A DNA stretch of 64,000 nucleotides. Origin: Alphaproteobacteria bacterium (GTDB taxonomy: Bacteria > Pseudomonadota > Alphaproteobacteria > UBA9655). The position numbers were made by a program, and so were the translations under genes. Below are positions 47,999 to 58,289 of the stretch, in pieces. Positions within the stretch are counted from its first letter, which is position 1; each line of letters starts with the position of its first letter. The stretch is from assembly GCA_019752515.1 (NCBI GenBank), contig JAIEMB010000011.1, forward strand, positions 109,937-173,936. The letters run 5' to 3'. A model generated the notes under the pieces. That model worked only from the letters and a program-made list of their open reading frames with translations, did no database searches and was not told where the DNA came from.

Positions 47999-49786
47999 GT
48001 GATATACTTTTTTCACAAAAAAAGTAAGAGGCTGTCAATTCTGCAACTTAAATCAATCCCATTTTTTCCAATTTTCCGTTTGCGCCCGTCCTTATGGGAC
48101 GGTATGGCGTTTTTTGTTGTTATAACAGCCATTACTCTTTTTGTTTGGGGTAGCCGAGGTATGATTATACCTTATACTATAACAGATACACTCCCTCTCT
48201 CTCTCGAGCCTCGTTATCTTCCCTATTACGCCCTAAGAACGATACTAAGAATGTTTTTTGCTCTTGGTTTATCCCTTTTATTTAGTTTTATATATGCGAG
48301 CATAGCTGCTAAAAGTAAAAAAGCAGAAGTTTTCCTTATCCCTATTCTGGACATTCTCCAATCCATTCCCATTTTGGGTTTTTTATCAATTACAACAGTT
48401 GGGTTCATTTCTCTTTTTCCTGGGAGCCTTTTAGGGGTTGAGTGTGCATCCATCTTCGCAATTTTTACATCTCAAGCTTGGAATATGACCTTTAGTCTTT
48501 ATCAGTCTTTTAGAAGTGTGCCTAAAGAGCTTACGGAAGTCGCTACTCTTTATCATCTTTCTCCCTGGAGGCGATATTGGCGCCTTGAAGTTCCTTATGC
48601 TGTTCCCCACCTTTTGTGGAATACCATGATGTCAGTTTCAGCTGGGTGGTTTTTTGTGGTTGCGTCTGAAGCAATTACAGTTTCTGATCAAACCATTCTT
48701 TTGCCAGGAATTGGATCCTATATTGCTCTGGCAGCGAAGCAACAATCGATAGAAGCAATATTATACGCAATTGTCACAATGTTTATTGTTATTCTTTTGT
48801 ATGATCAGCTTTTGTTTCGCCCTTTTTTGGCTTGGAGTAATAAATTTAAGGCAGAACTTACGACTTCGGGGCAGCTTCCTTCTTCTTGGGCTTTAACGAT
48901 GGTGAGGAGGGCTGCTCTTTTTCGGGTTTTCAGTCTATTTTGGTTCAAGCTTTTGAATATTTTCGATAAAACATTTCATATCTTTAGCCTTAAAACAATA
49001 GAACTGGGAAGTAGGCATCCTCAAGCCTCCTCAGTCGTAGGTAAAAGTGTTACATTGTGTTTTGCCCTTCTAGGTTTATATGTTTTTGTTTATTATGGAA
49101 TAGAGGCCTATTCTTATATATTCGAAAAACTTAATTTTGGAGAAGTTCAAGATGTGTTTACTCTTGGGTTCTTTACTCTTTTGAGAGTTGTACTTTTGTG
49201 CTTTCTTGCTACGCTCATTTGGGTTCCTATTGGCATTTTAATCGGCTTAAATGGCAAACTTGCCAGCCGATTACAACCTTGGGTGCAATTTATGGCTTCT
49301 TTTCCTGCGAATCTCTTTTACCCAATTGTTGTTGTTTTTATTTTTAACAATCATCTGAATCCTGATATATGGTTGAGCCCTCTTATGATTTTGGGTACCC
49401 AATGGTACATTCTTTTTAATGTGATTGGCGGTGCTTCATCAATCCCCTTTGATTTTCAAGAGCTCACCAAGAATTTTCATGTTGGTGGTTGGCTTCTTTG
49501 GAAAAGGTTATATCTTCCAGGCGTTTTCCCAGCCTATGTTACAGGTCTGATCACAGCAGGAGGTGGATGTTGGAATGCCAGCATTGTGGCAGAATATGTA
49601 AGTTGGGGTGATAAAACGCTAGAAGCTCATGGGATAGGGGCCTATATCGCTTCTGCGACGGCAGGTGGTGACCATACTCGAATCTTGCTGGGCGTTGTTG
49701 TTCTGTCTCTTTATGTTATTATCTTAAATCGTCTTTTTTGGCATCCGCTTTATCTCTTTGCAACAACGCGTTATCGTTTAGATTAG
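47999..49786 (+). CDS. ABC transporter permease with two fused NitT/TauT-type domains
   Basis: A 595-residue inner-membrane protein with two tandem binding-protein-dependent permease domains. The first holds the EAA-loop-like EVATLYHLSPWRRYWRLEVPYAVPHLLWN, and the second ELTKNFHVGGWLLWKRLYLPGVFPAYVTG. It is related to nitrate/sulfonate/bicarbonate importers. It starts with GTG and is followed after 8 bases by its ATPase. No solute-binding protein is encoded nearby, so the substrate is unknown. Confidence 0.88.
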   Translation: MIYFFHKKSKRLSILQLKSIPFFPIFRLRPSLWDGMAFFVVITAITLFVWGSRGMIIPYTITDTLPLSLEPRYLPYYALRTILRMFFALGLSLLFSFIYASIAAKSKKAEVFLIPILDILQSIPILGFLSITTVGFISLFPGSLLGVECASIFAIFTSQAWNMTFSLYQSFRSVPKELTEVATLYHLSPWRRYWRLEVPYAVPHLLWNTMMSVSAGWFFVVASEAITVSDQTILLPGIGSYIALAAKQQSIEAILYAIVTMFIVILLYDQLLFRPFLAWSNKFKAELTTSGQLPSSWALTMVRRAALFRVFSLFWFKLLNIFDKTFHIFSLKTIELGSRHPQASSVVGKSVTLCFALLGLYVFVYYGIEAYSYIFEKLNFGEVQDVFTLGFFTLLRVVLLCFLATLIWVPIGILIGLNGKLASRLQPWVQFMASFPANLFYPIVVVFIFNNHLNPDIWLSPLMILGTQWYILFNVIGGASSIPFDFQELTKNFHVGGWLLWKRLYLPGVFPAYVTGLITAGGGCWNASIVAEYVSWGDKTLEAHGIGAYIASATAGGDHTRILLGVVVLSLYVIILNRLFWHPLYLFATTRYRLD

Positions 49787-49794
49787 GGGAAAGT

Positions 49795-51138
49795 ATGAAG
49801 AAAGATTTGTTAACGCTTAGCAATGTTTCTAAATGGTATGGGGATCCTCAAAAGTCGACACTGATTCTTGACCATATTGAATTTACGGTTAAAGAAAATG
49901 ATTTTGTTGTTATTTTAGGTAAATCCGGATGTGGCAAATCCACCTTATTACGTATTATTGCCGGACTCATTGAACCCAATGAAGGTCAAGTTCTTTATCA
50001 AGGGAAAAAAATTACGCATACATTTCCCCTTATTGCGATGGTGTTTCAATCCCATGCTCTGTTTCCCTGGTTGAATGTTTTAGAGAATGTGGAGCTTGGA
50101 CTTGAGGCTTTAGGTTTAAACCCTCATCAGCGGCGTAGACGGGCTTTAGAAGCTATCGATTTAATTGGCCTTGATGGATATGAATCGGCTTATCCGAAAG
50201 AGTTGTCAGGGGGAATGCGTCAGAGGGTGGGTTTTGCTCGTGCCCTCGTCGTCAATCCAGATATTCTGTTATTGGATGAGCCTTTTTCTGCTTTGGATGT
50301 TCTTACGGCTGAAAATATTCGTAATGACTTAATGGACTTATGGATAGAAAAACGCATTCCCACGAAATGTATTATTATGGTTTCACACAATGTCATTGAA
50401 GCTGTAGAACTCGCAAACCGCTTAGTCATTCTTAACCATGATCCGGGGCGTATTTTAAAAGAGGTTGAAATTCCACTTTTGTACCCTCGCGACGAAACAA
50501 GTCATCATTTTCAGGAGCTGGTGGATCAAGTTTATACAGCACTCCTTACAACAGCTGAGTCAACTCAAGTTACCAAACGAGGGGAACGAGCGAGGATTGT
50601 AATAGGGATGAGTTACAGGCTTCCCGAAGTTTCCATACATAAATTGCAAGGATTAATGGATGCGCTTATTGAGCCTCCTTACCATGGCAAAGCAGATATC
50701 TTTGCTTTAGCTGATTCTGAGAATTTATCAGCCAAAGACTCTCTTCCCCTCTTTGAGGCAATTGAGATACTGGGGTTTGCCCAAATTTCAAAGGGAGATA
50801 TTGAGCTTACTCGTTCAGGCAAAGCTCTTTGTCAGGCAGATATTCTTGAGCGTAAAAAGGTTTTTGCTTACCACCTCATGCGACACATTCCCTTGGCGAG
50901 TCATATTTATCATGCGCTTCAAGACACTCCACGAAAGAGGATCGTGAAAGAAAAGTTTTTAAAGGAGTTGGAGGAGTTTATGCCATCAGAAGAAGCCCTT
51001 AAAAATATTTCCATTATCATTAACTGGGGACGTTATGCAGAACTCTTTGCCTATGATAACCGGACGGAGTTACTCAGCCTTGAGAATCCGGAAGCAGAAG
51101 AAGAGGTTACTTCTTCCGAAACGTATCAAGGGCAATGA
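49795..51138 (+). CDS. ABC transporter ATPase with C-terminal AAA-associated domain
   Basis: A 447-residue subunit. Residues 1 to about 250 form a NitT/TauT-type ATPase with Walker A LGKSGCGKSTLL, signature LSGGMRQRVGFARAL and Walker B LLLDEPFSALD. Residues about 285-420 match the AAA-associated C-terminal (winged-helix-like) domain found on a subset of these ATPases. A strong GGGGAAAGT precedes the ATG at 49795; the frame is open to 49738. Its end overlaps the convergent sspB by 32 bases. Confidence 0.9.
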   Translation: MKKDLLTLSNVSKWYGDPQKSTLILDHIEFTVKENDFVVILGKSGCGKSTLLRIIAGLIEPNEGQVLYQGKKITHTFPLIAMVFQSHALFPWLNVLENVELGLEALGLNPHQRRRRALEAIDLIGLDGYESAYPKELSGGMRQRVGFARALVVNPDILLLDEPFSALDVLTAENIRNDLMDLWIEKRIPTKCIIMVSHNVIEAVELANRLVILNHDPGRILKEVEIPLLYPRDETSHHFQELVDQVYTALLTTAESTQVTKRGERARIVIGMSYRLPEVSIHKLQGLMDALIEPPYHGKADIFALADSENLSAKDSLPLFEAIEILGFAQISKGDIELTRSGKALCQADILERKKVFAYHLMRHIPLASHIYHALQDTPRKRIVKEKFLKELEEFMPSEEALKNISIIINWGRYAELFAYDNRTELLSLENPEAEEEVTSSETYQGQ

Positions 51139-51550
51139 CATTATCAGTATTTTCAAGATCAGAATTATCCGTATCGGACAATTCGTCTAGGTCTGTATAA
51201 GGAGGCGGAGTGAATTGAAGGCCAAATTTCGCATAAGGATCCATAAAGCTTAAAAGAGAATGAAAAGGAACATAAATTCGCTCTTGAGAATCACTAAAGC
51301 TTAAAGTGATATAAAATCCAGAGGCATCAACTTCGAGCCCCCAATACTGATGTTGAATGACAATGGTCATTTCTTCAGGGTGACGTTCTAGGAGAAAACT
51401 TGGGAGTTGAACACCGGGGTAGTCGGTTTTAAAGGCAATGTAAAAGTGATGCGCTCCAGGAAGCCCCTCAATTGCCGCCGTTTCAAGAGCTTCACGAACC
51501 ACGCTTCTCAAACCTTCTTGAACCATTTCTTCGTAGTTAAAACCGTCCAC
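51107..51550 (-). CDS. sspB: ClpXP adaptor protein SspB (alpha type)
   Basis: A 147-residue protein of the alphaproteobacterial SspB family (MDGFNYEEMVQEGLRSVVREAL; HHFYIAFKTDYPGVQLP; MTIVIQHQYWGLEV). It binds ssrA-tagged proteins and hands them to ClpXP. It starts with GTG, preceded by AGGGA. It lies directly downstream of ssrA on the same strand, so tag source and tag reader are neighbours. Confidence 0.92.
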   Translation of the reverse strand: MDGFNYEEMVQEGLRSVVREALETAAIEGLPGAHHFYIAFKTDYPGVQLPSFLLERHPEEMTIVIQHQYWGLEVDASGFYITLSFSDSQERIYVPFHSLLSFMDPYAKFGLQFTPPPYTDLDELSDTDNSDLENTDNVIALDTFRKK

Positions 51551-51579
51551 TGCTGATTCCCTCTGCTCGTAAAACCAAT

Positions 51580-51890
51580 GAGGGGCTTCTGTTGCCCGGT
51601 GCCCCTCGAACCGCGATCAAGCCGAAAATTAAGCGGCTGCAGCTGCAGCAACTCTCATTTCGCCATCGTTTGCTGGGCTAAGATTAGCAACAGCTAAGCG
51701 ACCTTGACCGTATGTATTAAATGCTTTTGCATTTATATGTTTAGCCCGATATCGGTGGTACCATGCCGAGTGAAAATCTGACCTTTACTACGCGCGTCGA
51801 TCCTGATTCACCCCCATAATCTTTCTGGTGGAGGTGCCGGGTTCTGCCCCCGGGTCCGCAACGCCTATTTCGAAAGACGTTTATCACTAT
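51580..51890 (-). ncRNA. ssrA: permuted two-piece tmRNA (alphaproteobacterial ssrA)
   Basis: On the minus strand the acceptor piece comes first: a T-arm-like hairpin (CCGGG/CCCGG) followed by GCACCTCCACCA ending at 51826. A short spacer and then the coding piece starting GGGGGTGAATCAGG at 51815 follow, which is the permuted order of two-piece tmRNAs. The tag frame runs 51673 to 51629 and encodes ANDGEMRV followed by six alanines and TAA. With the charged Ala, the tag would begin AAND as in other bacteria. The outer boundaries are approximate. Confidence 0.9.
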
Positions 51891-51980
51891 AGTCAAGTTC
51901 CCTTGACATCTTATATATAATCATTTTTTTAAAAGATTTAAAGAGGTATTTATATAATTCTTAGTATTGCAGAGGATATG

Positions 51981-52220
51981 CTAATTCAAACATGTCTTTT
52001 GGCAGGCTGAACCTTCATAATACTTTATATCATTTGCGGCTTGAATTAACTCATCTTGGCCTTCAGGGGTATATTCTTCTTTTATGTAATTGCGGAATAT
52101 TTCGTAATTTTCATCAACGGACTGTAGACATTCATATTTATTGGAATAATCGGGACATTCAGGTGCTTTAGCAATAACCTGAAGGGGAAGAAGAATGAGT
52201 AAGCTCGCTAAAATTCTCAT
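51981..52220 (-). CDS. small secreted four-cysteine protein
   Basis: A 79-residue protein: signal peptide LASLLILLPLQVIA (cleavage near residue 17), then a 60-residue acidic helical domain. The cysteines are Cys22-x8-Cys31 near one end and Cys73-x3-Cys77 near the other, an arrangement that could staple a helical hairpin with two disulfides. No family is recognised. It lies between ssrA and groL on the same strand. Confidence 0.6.
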   Translation of the reverse strand: MRILASLLILLPLQVIAKAPECPDYSNKYECLQSVDENYEIFRNYIKEEYTPEGQDELIQAANDIKYYEGSACQKTCLN

Positions 52221-52286
52221 GGAACGTTTTTCATTTTGTCTATCTTTGAAAAACTATATCTCAAGAAGTTTAATAACCCGTTAAAA

Positions 52287-52313
52287 TAAAAAAGGGCCCC
52301 AAAGGGCCCTTTT
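52287..52313 (-). terminator. rho-independent terminator of groESL
   Basis: AAAGGGCCC and GGGCCCTTT form a 9-bp stem with a 4-base loop 22 bases past the groL stop. On the minus strand a run of T follows, a textbook terminator. Confidence 0.9.
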
Positions 52314-52334
52314 GATATAGTAAGGAAGGAGCTA

Positions 52335-53981
<1,647 letters not shown>

Positions 53982-53996
53982 TTATCTTCCTTTCTT

Positions 53997-54296
53997 TTAA
54001 GCAGCCTTTGCGTCAACAATACCCATGATGTCGGACTCTTTCATCACAAGATATTCTTGGCCACTAAATTTCACTTCTGTTCCGGACCATTTGCCGAAGA
54101 GGATACGATCTCCTACCTTGACGTCTAGAGGGAGAATTTTTCCGTCTTCAAGACGTGTGCCGGATCCGATAGCGACAACTTCTCCTTCCATAGGTTTTTC
54201 TTTTGCGGTATCAGGAATAATAATCCCGCCTGCTGTTTTTTCTTCTTGCTCAACACGGCGAACAAGAACACGATCATGTAATGGTCTAAATTTCAT
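53997..54296 (-). CDS. groS: co-chaperonin GroES
   Basis: The 99-residue lid of the GroEL chamber, with the [11 protein letters not shown] start, the mobile loop [18 protein letters not shown] and the roof hairpin. It is first in the heat-shock operon behind a perfect CIRCE operator (54339-54365) and a sigma-70-like promoter. Confidence 0.97.
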   Translation of the reverse strand: MKFRPLHDRVLVRRVEQEEKTAGGIIIPDTAKEKPMEGEVVAIGSGTRLEDGKILPLDVKVGDRILFGKWSGTEVKFSGQEYLVMKESDIMGIVDAKAA

Positions 54297-54338
54297 CTTT
54301 TTTCTCCCTCACTTTGGGAATTCACATTAACTTTACTT

Positions 54339-54365
54339 TTAGCACTCTCACCATGAGAGTGCTAA
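54339..54365 (-). promoter_or_regulatory. CIRCE operator (HrcA binding site)
   Basis: TTAGCACTC, nine bases, GAGTGCTAA is a perfect match to the CIRCE consensus. It lies 43 bases before groS and 2 bases downstream of the -10 box, so HrcA binding would block transcription at normal temperature. Confidence 0.95.
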
Positions 54366-54367
54366 AA

Positions 54368-54396
54368 GGTATAAGAAATTTTGTTTCCCTTGTCAA
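54368..54396 (-). promoter_or_regulatory. groESL promoter
   Basis: On the minus strand, TTGACA (54396-54391), a 17-base spacer and TATACC (54373-54368) make a good housekeeping promoter just ahead of CIRCE. Confidence 0.8.
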
Positions 54397-54476
54397 CACC
54401 TTCTTACAAAAGGGCAATTTATGAAAAGAATATTCTATAAAAATAAATTGGAAAAAGGGACGCTAGGTATGTGTAT

Positions 54477-54752
54477 TTAAGCGGCAATGTCTTCGTTTGA
54501 AGAAGGTGCTGACATACCAAGCGCTGTTAAATAAAGATCCAAAAGCTCTTCTTGTTCAAGTCGTTCTTGGGTTTCCATTTTTCTGATTTTAAGGACCTGC
54601 CGGATAATCTTCACGTCAAAGCCAGTTCCTTTAGCTTCTGCGAAAACCTCACGGATTTGCTCAGATATACCCGTTTTTTCGTCTTCAAGCCGTTCAATAC
54701 GTTCAATAAATGATTTAAGTTGGGCTGAAGAAACGCCACCGACATCACTCAT
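54477..54752 (-). CDS. gapR: nucleoid-associated protein GapR (DUF2312)
   Basis: A 91-residue, mostly coiled-coil DUF2312 protein (LKSFIERIERLEDEKTGISEQIREV, GFDVKIIRQVLKIRKM). GapR binds overtwisted AT-rich DNA ahead of replication forks in Caulobacter. I used the ATG at 54752, preceded by GGAGGA, rather than the one at 54764. It is divergent from pyk. Confidence 0.93.
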   Translation of the reverse strand: MSDVGGVSSAQLKSFIERIERLEDEKTGISEQIREVFAEAKGTGFDVKIIRQVLKIRKMETQERLEQEELLDLYLTALGMSAPSSNEDIAA

Positions 54753-54876
54753 AAAATCCTCCATGATTCAAAATAGGTTTCTTTCTTATAAAACGGCTTC
54801 TCTTATTCTGGCAATTGGGGATTTACGAATCGGAGAAAAGAAACGATAATCCACAGATTGAAAAGGAGTATTTAAC

Positions 54877-56307
54877 ATGCGCCGCCATCGCTCTGCAAAA
54901 ATTGTCGCCACTTTAGGCCCCTCAAGTTCATCTGAAGCGATGATTGAACAGCTCTTTATGGCAGGCGTTGATGTTTTTCGTTTGAATTTTTCCCATGGAA
55001 GTCATGAAGATCACCAAAAGCGCCACGCGATTATTAGGAATTTAGAAGAAAAGGTTGGTAGGCCCATTGGAATTTTAATGGACCTCCAGGGACCTAAATT
55101 GCGTATTGGTACCTTTCGAGAAAAAGCAATTTTCTTGGAAGAAGGACAGACATTTATTCTGGATCAAGAAGAGACGACCGGAGATAAAACGCGTGTTTTT
55201 TTGCCCCATCCCGAAATTTTTGAGGCCATACAGGAAGGAGAGGATTTGCTGTTAGATGATGGGAAAATTCGCCTTCAAGTTGTCAAGGCAACACCTCAGC
55301 GAATTGAAACACGGGTTAAAACCGCAGGCCCTCTTTCTGAACGTAAGGGTCTTAATGTTCCCACCGTAATCTTACCCATATCTCCTATGACATTTAAAGA
55401 CCGTGAAGACTTAGCATTTGGCTTAAGACTAGGCATGGATTGGATTGCGCTCTCATTCGTCCAATGTCCTAAGGATGTTTTAGAAGCACGTGAACTCATT
55501 GGAAATCAAGCTGGGATTGTCTCAAAACTTGAAAAACCGCTTGCAATTAAATATCTGGAAGAGATTGTGGAACTTTCCGATGGCATTATGATTGCTCGGG
55601 GAGATTTAGGGGTTGAAATGTTGCCTGAAGAGGTTCCTAGTATTCAAAAACGAATTATTCAATGTTGCCGGAAAGCAGGAAAACCTGTTGCCGTTTGTAC
55701 CCAAATGTTAGAATCTATGATTAAATCTCCCACCCCGACGCGCGCAGAAGCGTCTGATGTTGCAACAGCCGTTTACGACGGAGCAGATGCAGTTATGCTT
55801 TCTGCTGAATCAGCTTCAGGGGATTATCCTCTGGAGTCTGTTATGATTATGAATCGCATTATCACCCATGTGGAGCAGGATCCGTTTTACCGTAAAATGC
55901 AAGAAGCAAATCTTCCTGAACCAAAACCTACAACTTCCGATGCGATTACGGCGGCTGCTCGCCAAGTGGCCCACACCCTTCAAGCTGCAGCTATTGTTAC
56001 TTTTACCAGTACGGGTGAAACAACTTTAAGAGCAGCACGAGAGCGCCCTGAAGCTCCCATTCTTGCGATTACTCCTGAAGTAAAGATCGCCCGTAAACTA
56101 GCCTTTGTTTGGGGAGTCCATCCACTTAAAAGTCGCGAAGTAAGCACTTTTTCGGAAGTTGTTGGGGATGCTTGTCTATTGGCTGAACAGGAAGGATTTG
56201 CACACGTCAACGACCGAATTATCGTAACAGCTGGTGTTCCTTTCCGGGTTGCAGGCTCAACCAACATTCTCCGTATTGCTCGTATAAAAGTTCCTCAGGA
56301 TCGATGA
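54877..56307 (+). CDS. pyk: pyruvate kinase
   Basis: A 476-residue glycolytic enzyme making pyruvate and ATP from phosphoenolpyruvate. It shows KIVATLGPSS, LMDLQGPKLRIG, the catalytic Lys in IVSKLEKPLAI, MIARGDLGVEM and MLSAESASGDYPLE, followed by the C-terminal allosteric domain. AAGGAG lies 8 bases before the ATG. It overlaps the next gene by ATGA. Confidence 0.97.
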   Translation: MRRHRSAKIVATLGPSSSSEAMIEQLFMAGVDVFRLNFSHGSHEDHQKRHAIIRNLEEKVGRPIGILMDLQGPKLRIGTFREKAIFLEEGQTFILDQEETTGDKTRVFLPHPEIFEAIQEGEDLLLDDGKIRLQVVKATPQRIETRVKTAGPLSERKGLNVPTVILPISPMTFKDREDLAFGLRLGMDWIALSFVQCPKDVLEARELIGNQAGIVSKLEKPLAIKYLEEIVELSDGIMIARGDLGVEMLPEEVPSIQKRIIQCCRKAGKPVAVCTQMLESMIKSPTPTRAEASDVATAVYDGADAVMLSAESASGDYPLESVMIMNRIITHVEQDPFYRKMQEANLPEPKPTTSDAITAAARQVAHTLQAAAIVTFTSTGETTLRAARERPEAPILAITPEVKIARKLAFVWGVHPLKSREVSTFSEVVGDACLLAEQEGFAHVNDRIIVTAGVPFRVAGSTNILRIARIKVPQDR

Positions 56308-57620
56308 GCGAAGATTCCTTTTCAGGCCGCCTTAAGCGCTATACGAACGTAGCTTCAGCAGTAGGGGGTCTTATGACCCGCCTTTTCGGAGATCGTTATT
56401 TAGGCATGACTCTTGATGGGCCACAACATGCTGAGGATTTAAAAGAGACCTTAGGCCACCTTAAAGGCCCCCTTATGAAAATTGCCCAAATCCTTGCTAC
56501 GGTTCCAGATATGCTCCCCCCTGAATACGCCGCTGCATTTCTCGAACTTCAGTCGAATGCTCCTCCTATGGGGTGGCCCTTTGTTAAGCGAAGAATGCAA
56601 ACGGAGTTAGGACCAGGGTGGCAAAGCTATTTCAGAGTATTTGAACCTCATGCCTCTGCAGCTGCATCCTTAGGGCAGGTTCATAAGGCCATCGATCACG
56701 AAGACCGTATTCTTGCCTGTAAACTCCAATATCCGGAAATGGGCTCGGCCGTTGAGGCAGATTTGAGCCAACTTAAGTTCATTTTAAAGTCTTTTGAGAT
56801 GTATAGTAAAGCCATTGATACGGAAAACCTTCGGTTAGAAATTGCGGATCGATTGAGAGAAGAGCTTGATTACCTTCTTGAAGCTCAGCATATGAATCTA
56901 TTTAGGAGAATGCTCTCTCCTTTTTCTTTTGCTTGTGTGCCAGAGGTCATTGAAACTCTCACAACCAAGCGGCTTTTAACCATGAGTTGGCTTGAAGGAG
57001 ATAAACTTTTAACACTTATGGATTCACCTCAAGATCTTCGGAATGAGGTTTCGAGTTGCCTTTTTAGGACGTGGTACTACCCTCTTTATCATTATGGGAT
57101 CTTGCATGGCGATCCCCATTTGGGGAATTATTCTTGGAACTCATGTGGACAATTGAATCTACTTGATTTTGGTTGTATCCGTATTTTTCAACCCTCGCTT
57201 ATTCAGGGGGTTTTGGATCTTTATCAAGCTTTACAAACGAACAATCAAGAGTTGGCTGTTCATGCTTATCGAATTTGGGGGTTTACGGAAATTGATAAAG
57301 AGATGATAGACATTTTAAATCTCTGGGCTCGATTTTTATATGAGCCCTTATTAGATGACCGCATACGTCCCATTGATCAGTCATATTCTGGTCATAAAGG
57401 ACGAGAGGTCGCTGGTGCGGTGTATGAAGCCCTGAAGCAGCGGGGAGGGGTGAAGCCTCCTCGAGAGTTTGTCTTTATGGATCGGGCCGCTGTGGGGCTT
57501 GGCTCTGTTTTTATGCATTTGAGAGCCCAACTGAATTGGCATCAGCTTTTTGAGGAGCTTATTCAAGGCTTTTCAGGGCCGCTCTTAGAGAAAAGGCAAA
57601 AAAAACTCTTATACCCTTAG
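56304..57620 (+). CDS. ABC1/ADCK (UbiB-like) atypical kinase family protein
   Basis: A 438-residue protein with the ABC1 kinase-like fold: the family's KxGQ motif is KIAQ here (GPLMKIAQILATVPDMLPP), then ASLGQVHKA, the HGDPHLGNY loop and NLLDFGCIR. Family members support ubiquinone synthesis or lipid metabolism. It starts within the pyk stop (ATGA), so it is translationally coupled to pyk. Without a UbiB-type C-terminal membrane helix pair, it is more like the short alphaproteobacterial AarF group. Confidence 0.85.
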   Translation: MSEDSFSGRLKRYTNVASAVGGLMTRLFGDRYLGMTLDGPQHAEDLKETLGHLKGPLMKIAQILATVPDMLPPEYAAAFLELQSNAPPMGWPFVKRRMQTELGPGWQSYFRVFEPHASAAASLGQVHKAIDHEDRILACKLQYPEMGSAVEADLSQLKFILKSFEMYSKAIDTENLRLEIADRLREELDYLLEAQHMNLFRRMLSPFSFACVPEVIETLTTKRLLTMSWLEGDKLLTLMDSPQDLRNEVSSCLFRTWYYPLYHYGILHGDPHLGNYSWNSCGQLNLLDFGCIRIFQPSLIQGVLDLYQALQTNNQELAVHAYRIWGFTEIDKEMIDILNLWARFLYEPLLDDRIRPIDQSYSGHKGREVAGAVYEALKQRGGVKPPREFVFMDRAAVGLGSVFMHLRAQLNWHQLFEELIQGFSGPLLEKRQKKLLYP

Positions 57621-57736
57621 CCTTTCAAGTTTTGAGGTCGTTGACCTTCGGGACTCGCCCTCTGTCACGTAGGTTACTACGCTCATCGGGCTTGCCGCTC
57701 GGTCGCCTACTCAAATTCTTGAAATGCTTTGGGTAT
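57611..57736. repeat. dispersed palindromic repeat, copy 2
   Basis: A 126-base element whose ends form a 26-base imperfect inverted repeat (ATACCC, AGC, TTTCAAG and TTTGAG in the left arm, mirrored at 57711-57736). The GC-rich centre has further internal pairing. Its left half matches copy 1 at 28529-28620 closely. It begins inside the last ten bases of the ABC1 gene. The rest of the gap to 57812 shows nothing else clear. Confidence 0.7.
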
Positions 57737-57812
57737 AGAAGAGCTTGTCATTCCAAAGATTGAGTAACCTCTTCATTGATCTCAGATTAAATTTTCTACC
57801 TTTGACAGCCCG

Positions 57813-58223
57813 TTACTCTTCTCGATGCGTCTTTTCTAAGCGTTCGTGATGCTCTTGAGCTTCAAGGCATAAGGTTGCAATGGGTCGTGCATCGAGGCGA
57901 GCCACTCCTATAGGAACCCCTGTTTCTTCACAATACCCATAAGTTCCATTTTCAATACGCTCAAGGGCAAGGTTAATTTTTAAAATCAACTTTCGTTCCC
58001 GATCACGCGTTCTGAGCTCTAAGGAACGATCCGTTTCAGTTGTAGCTCGATCATTGATATCAGGCTCATTTAAGGATTCTTCCTGCATGTGATGCAAGGT
58101 TTCAACAGTTTCCTTTTGAAGCTCTTCTCTCCACTTCAGTAATTTTTCTCGAAAATACTCAATTTGTTCAGAGTTCATGTAAGTTTCGTTGTCACTGGGT
58201 TTATAATTTAATGGTAAACTCAT
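57813..58223 (-). CDS. dksA: RNA polymerase-binding transcription factor DksA
   Basis: A 136-residue coiled-coil protein acting with ppGpp on RNA polymerase. The tip motif DINDRATTETDRS and the globular GYCEETGVPIGVARLDARPIATLCLEAQEHH are clear. Two of the four zinc cysteines are replaced (CxxT and CxxA), as in other alphaproteobacterial DksA proteins. I used the ATG at 58223, with AAGAGGAAAG upstream, rather than the frame opening at 58286. Confidence 0.93.
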   Translation of the reverse strand: MSLPLNYKPSDNETYMNSEQIEYFREKLLKWREELQKETVETLHHMQEESLNEPDINDRATTETDRSLELRTRDRERKLILKINLALERIENGTYGYCEETGVPIGVARLDARPIATLCLEAQEHHERLEKTHREE

Positions 58224-58289
58224 ACTTTCCTCTTTTGCCCCCTTTTTTAAACGACACATCATGACCGATCTTAAATGGGCCTGCAACTC

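Noticed and set aside
51881..51960. TTGACA on the plus strand near 51903 as a promoter
   Set aside because: The TATAAT that follows is only about 7 bases away, and no plus-strand gene lies downstream.
57813..58223. DksA with only two of four zinc cysteines
   Set aside because: Loss of these cysteines is normal in alphaproteobacterial DksA, so it is not a novelty.
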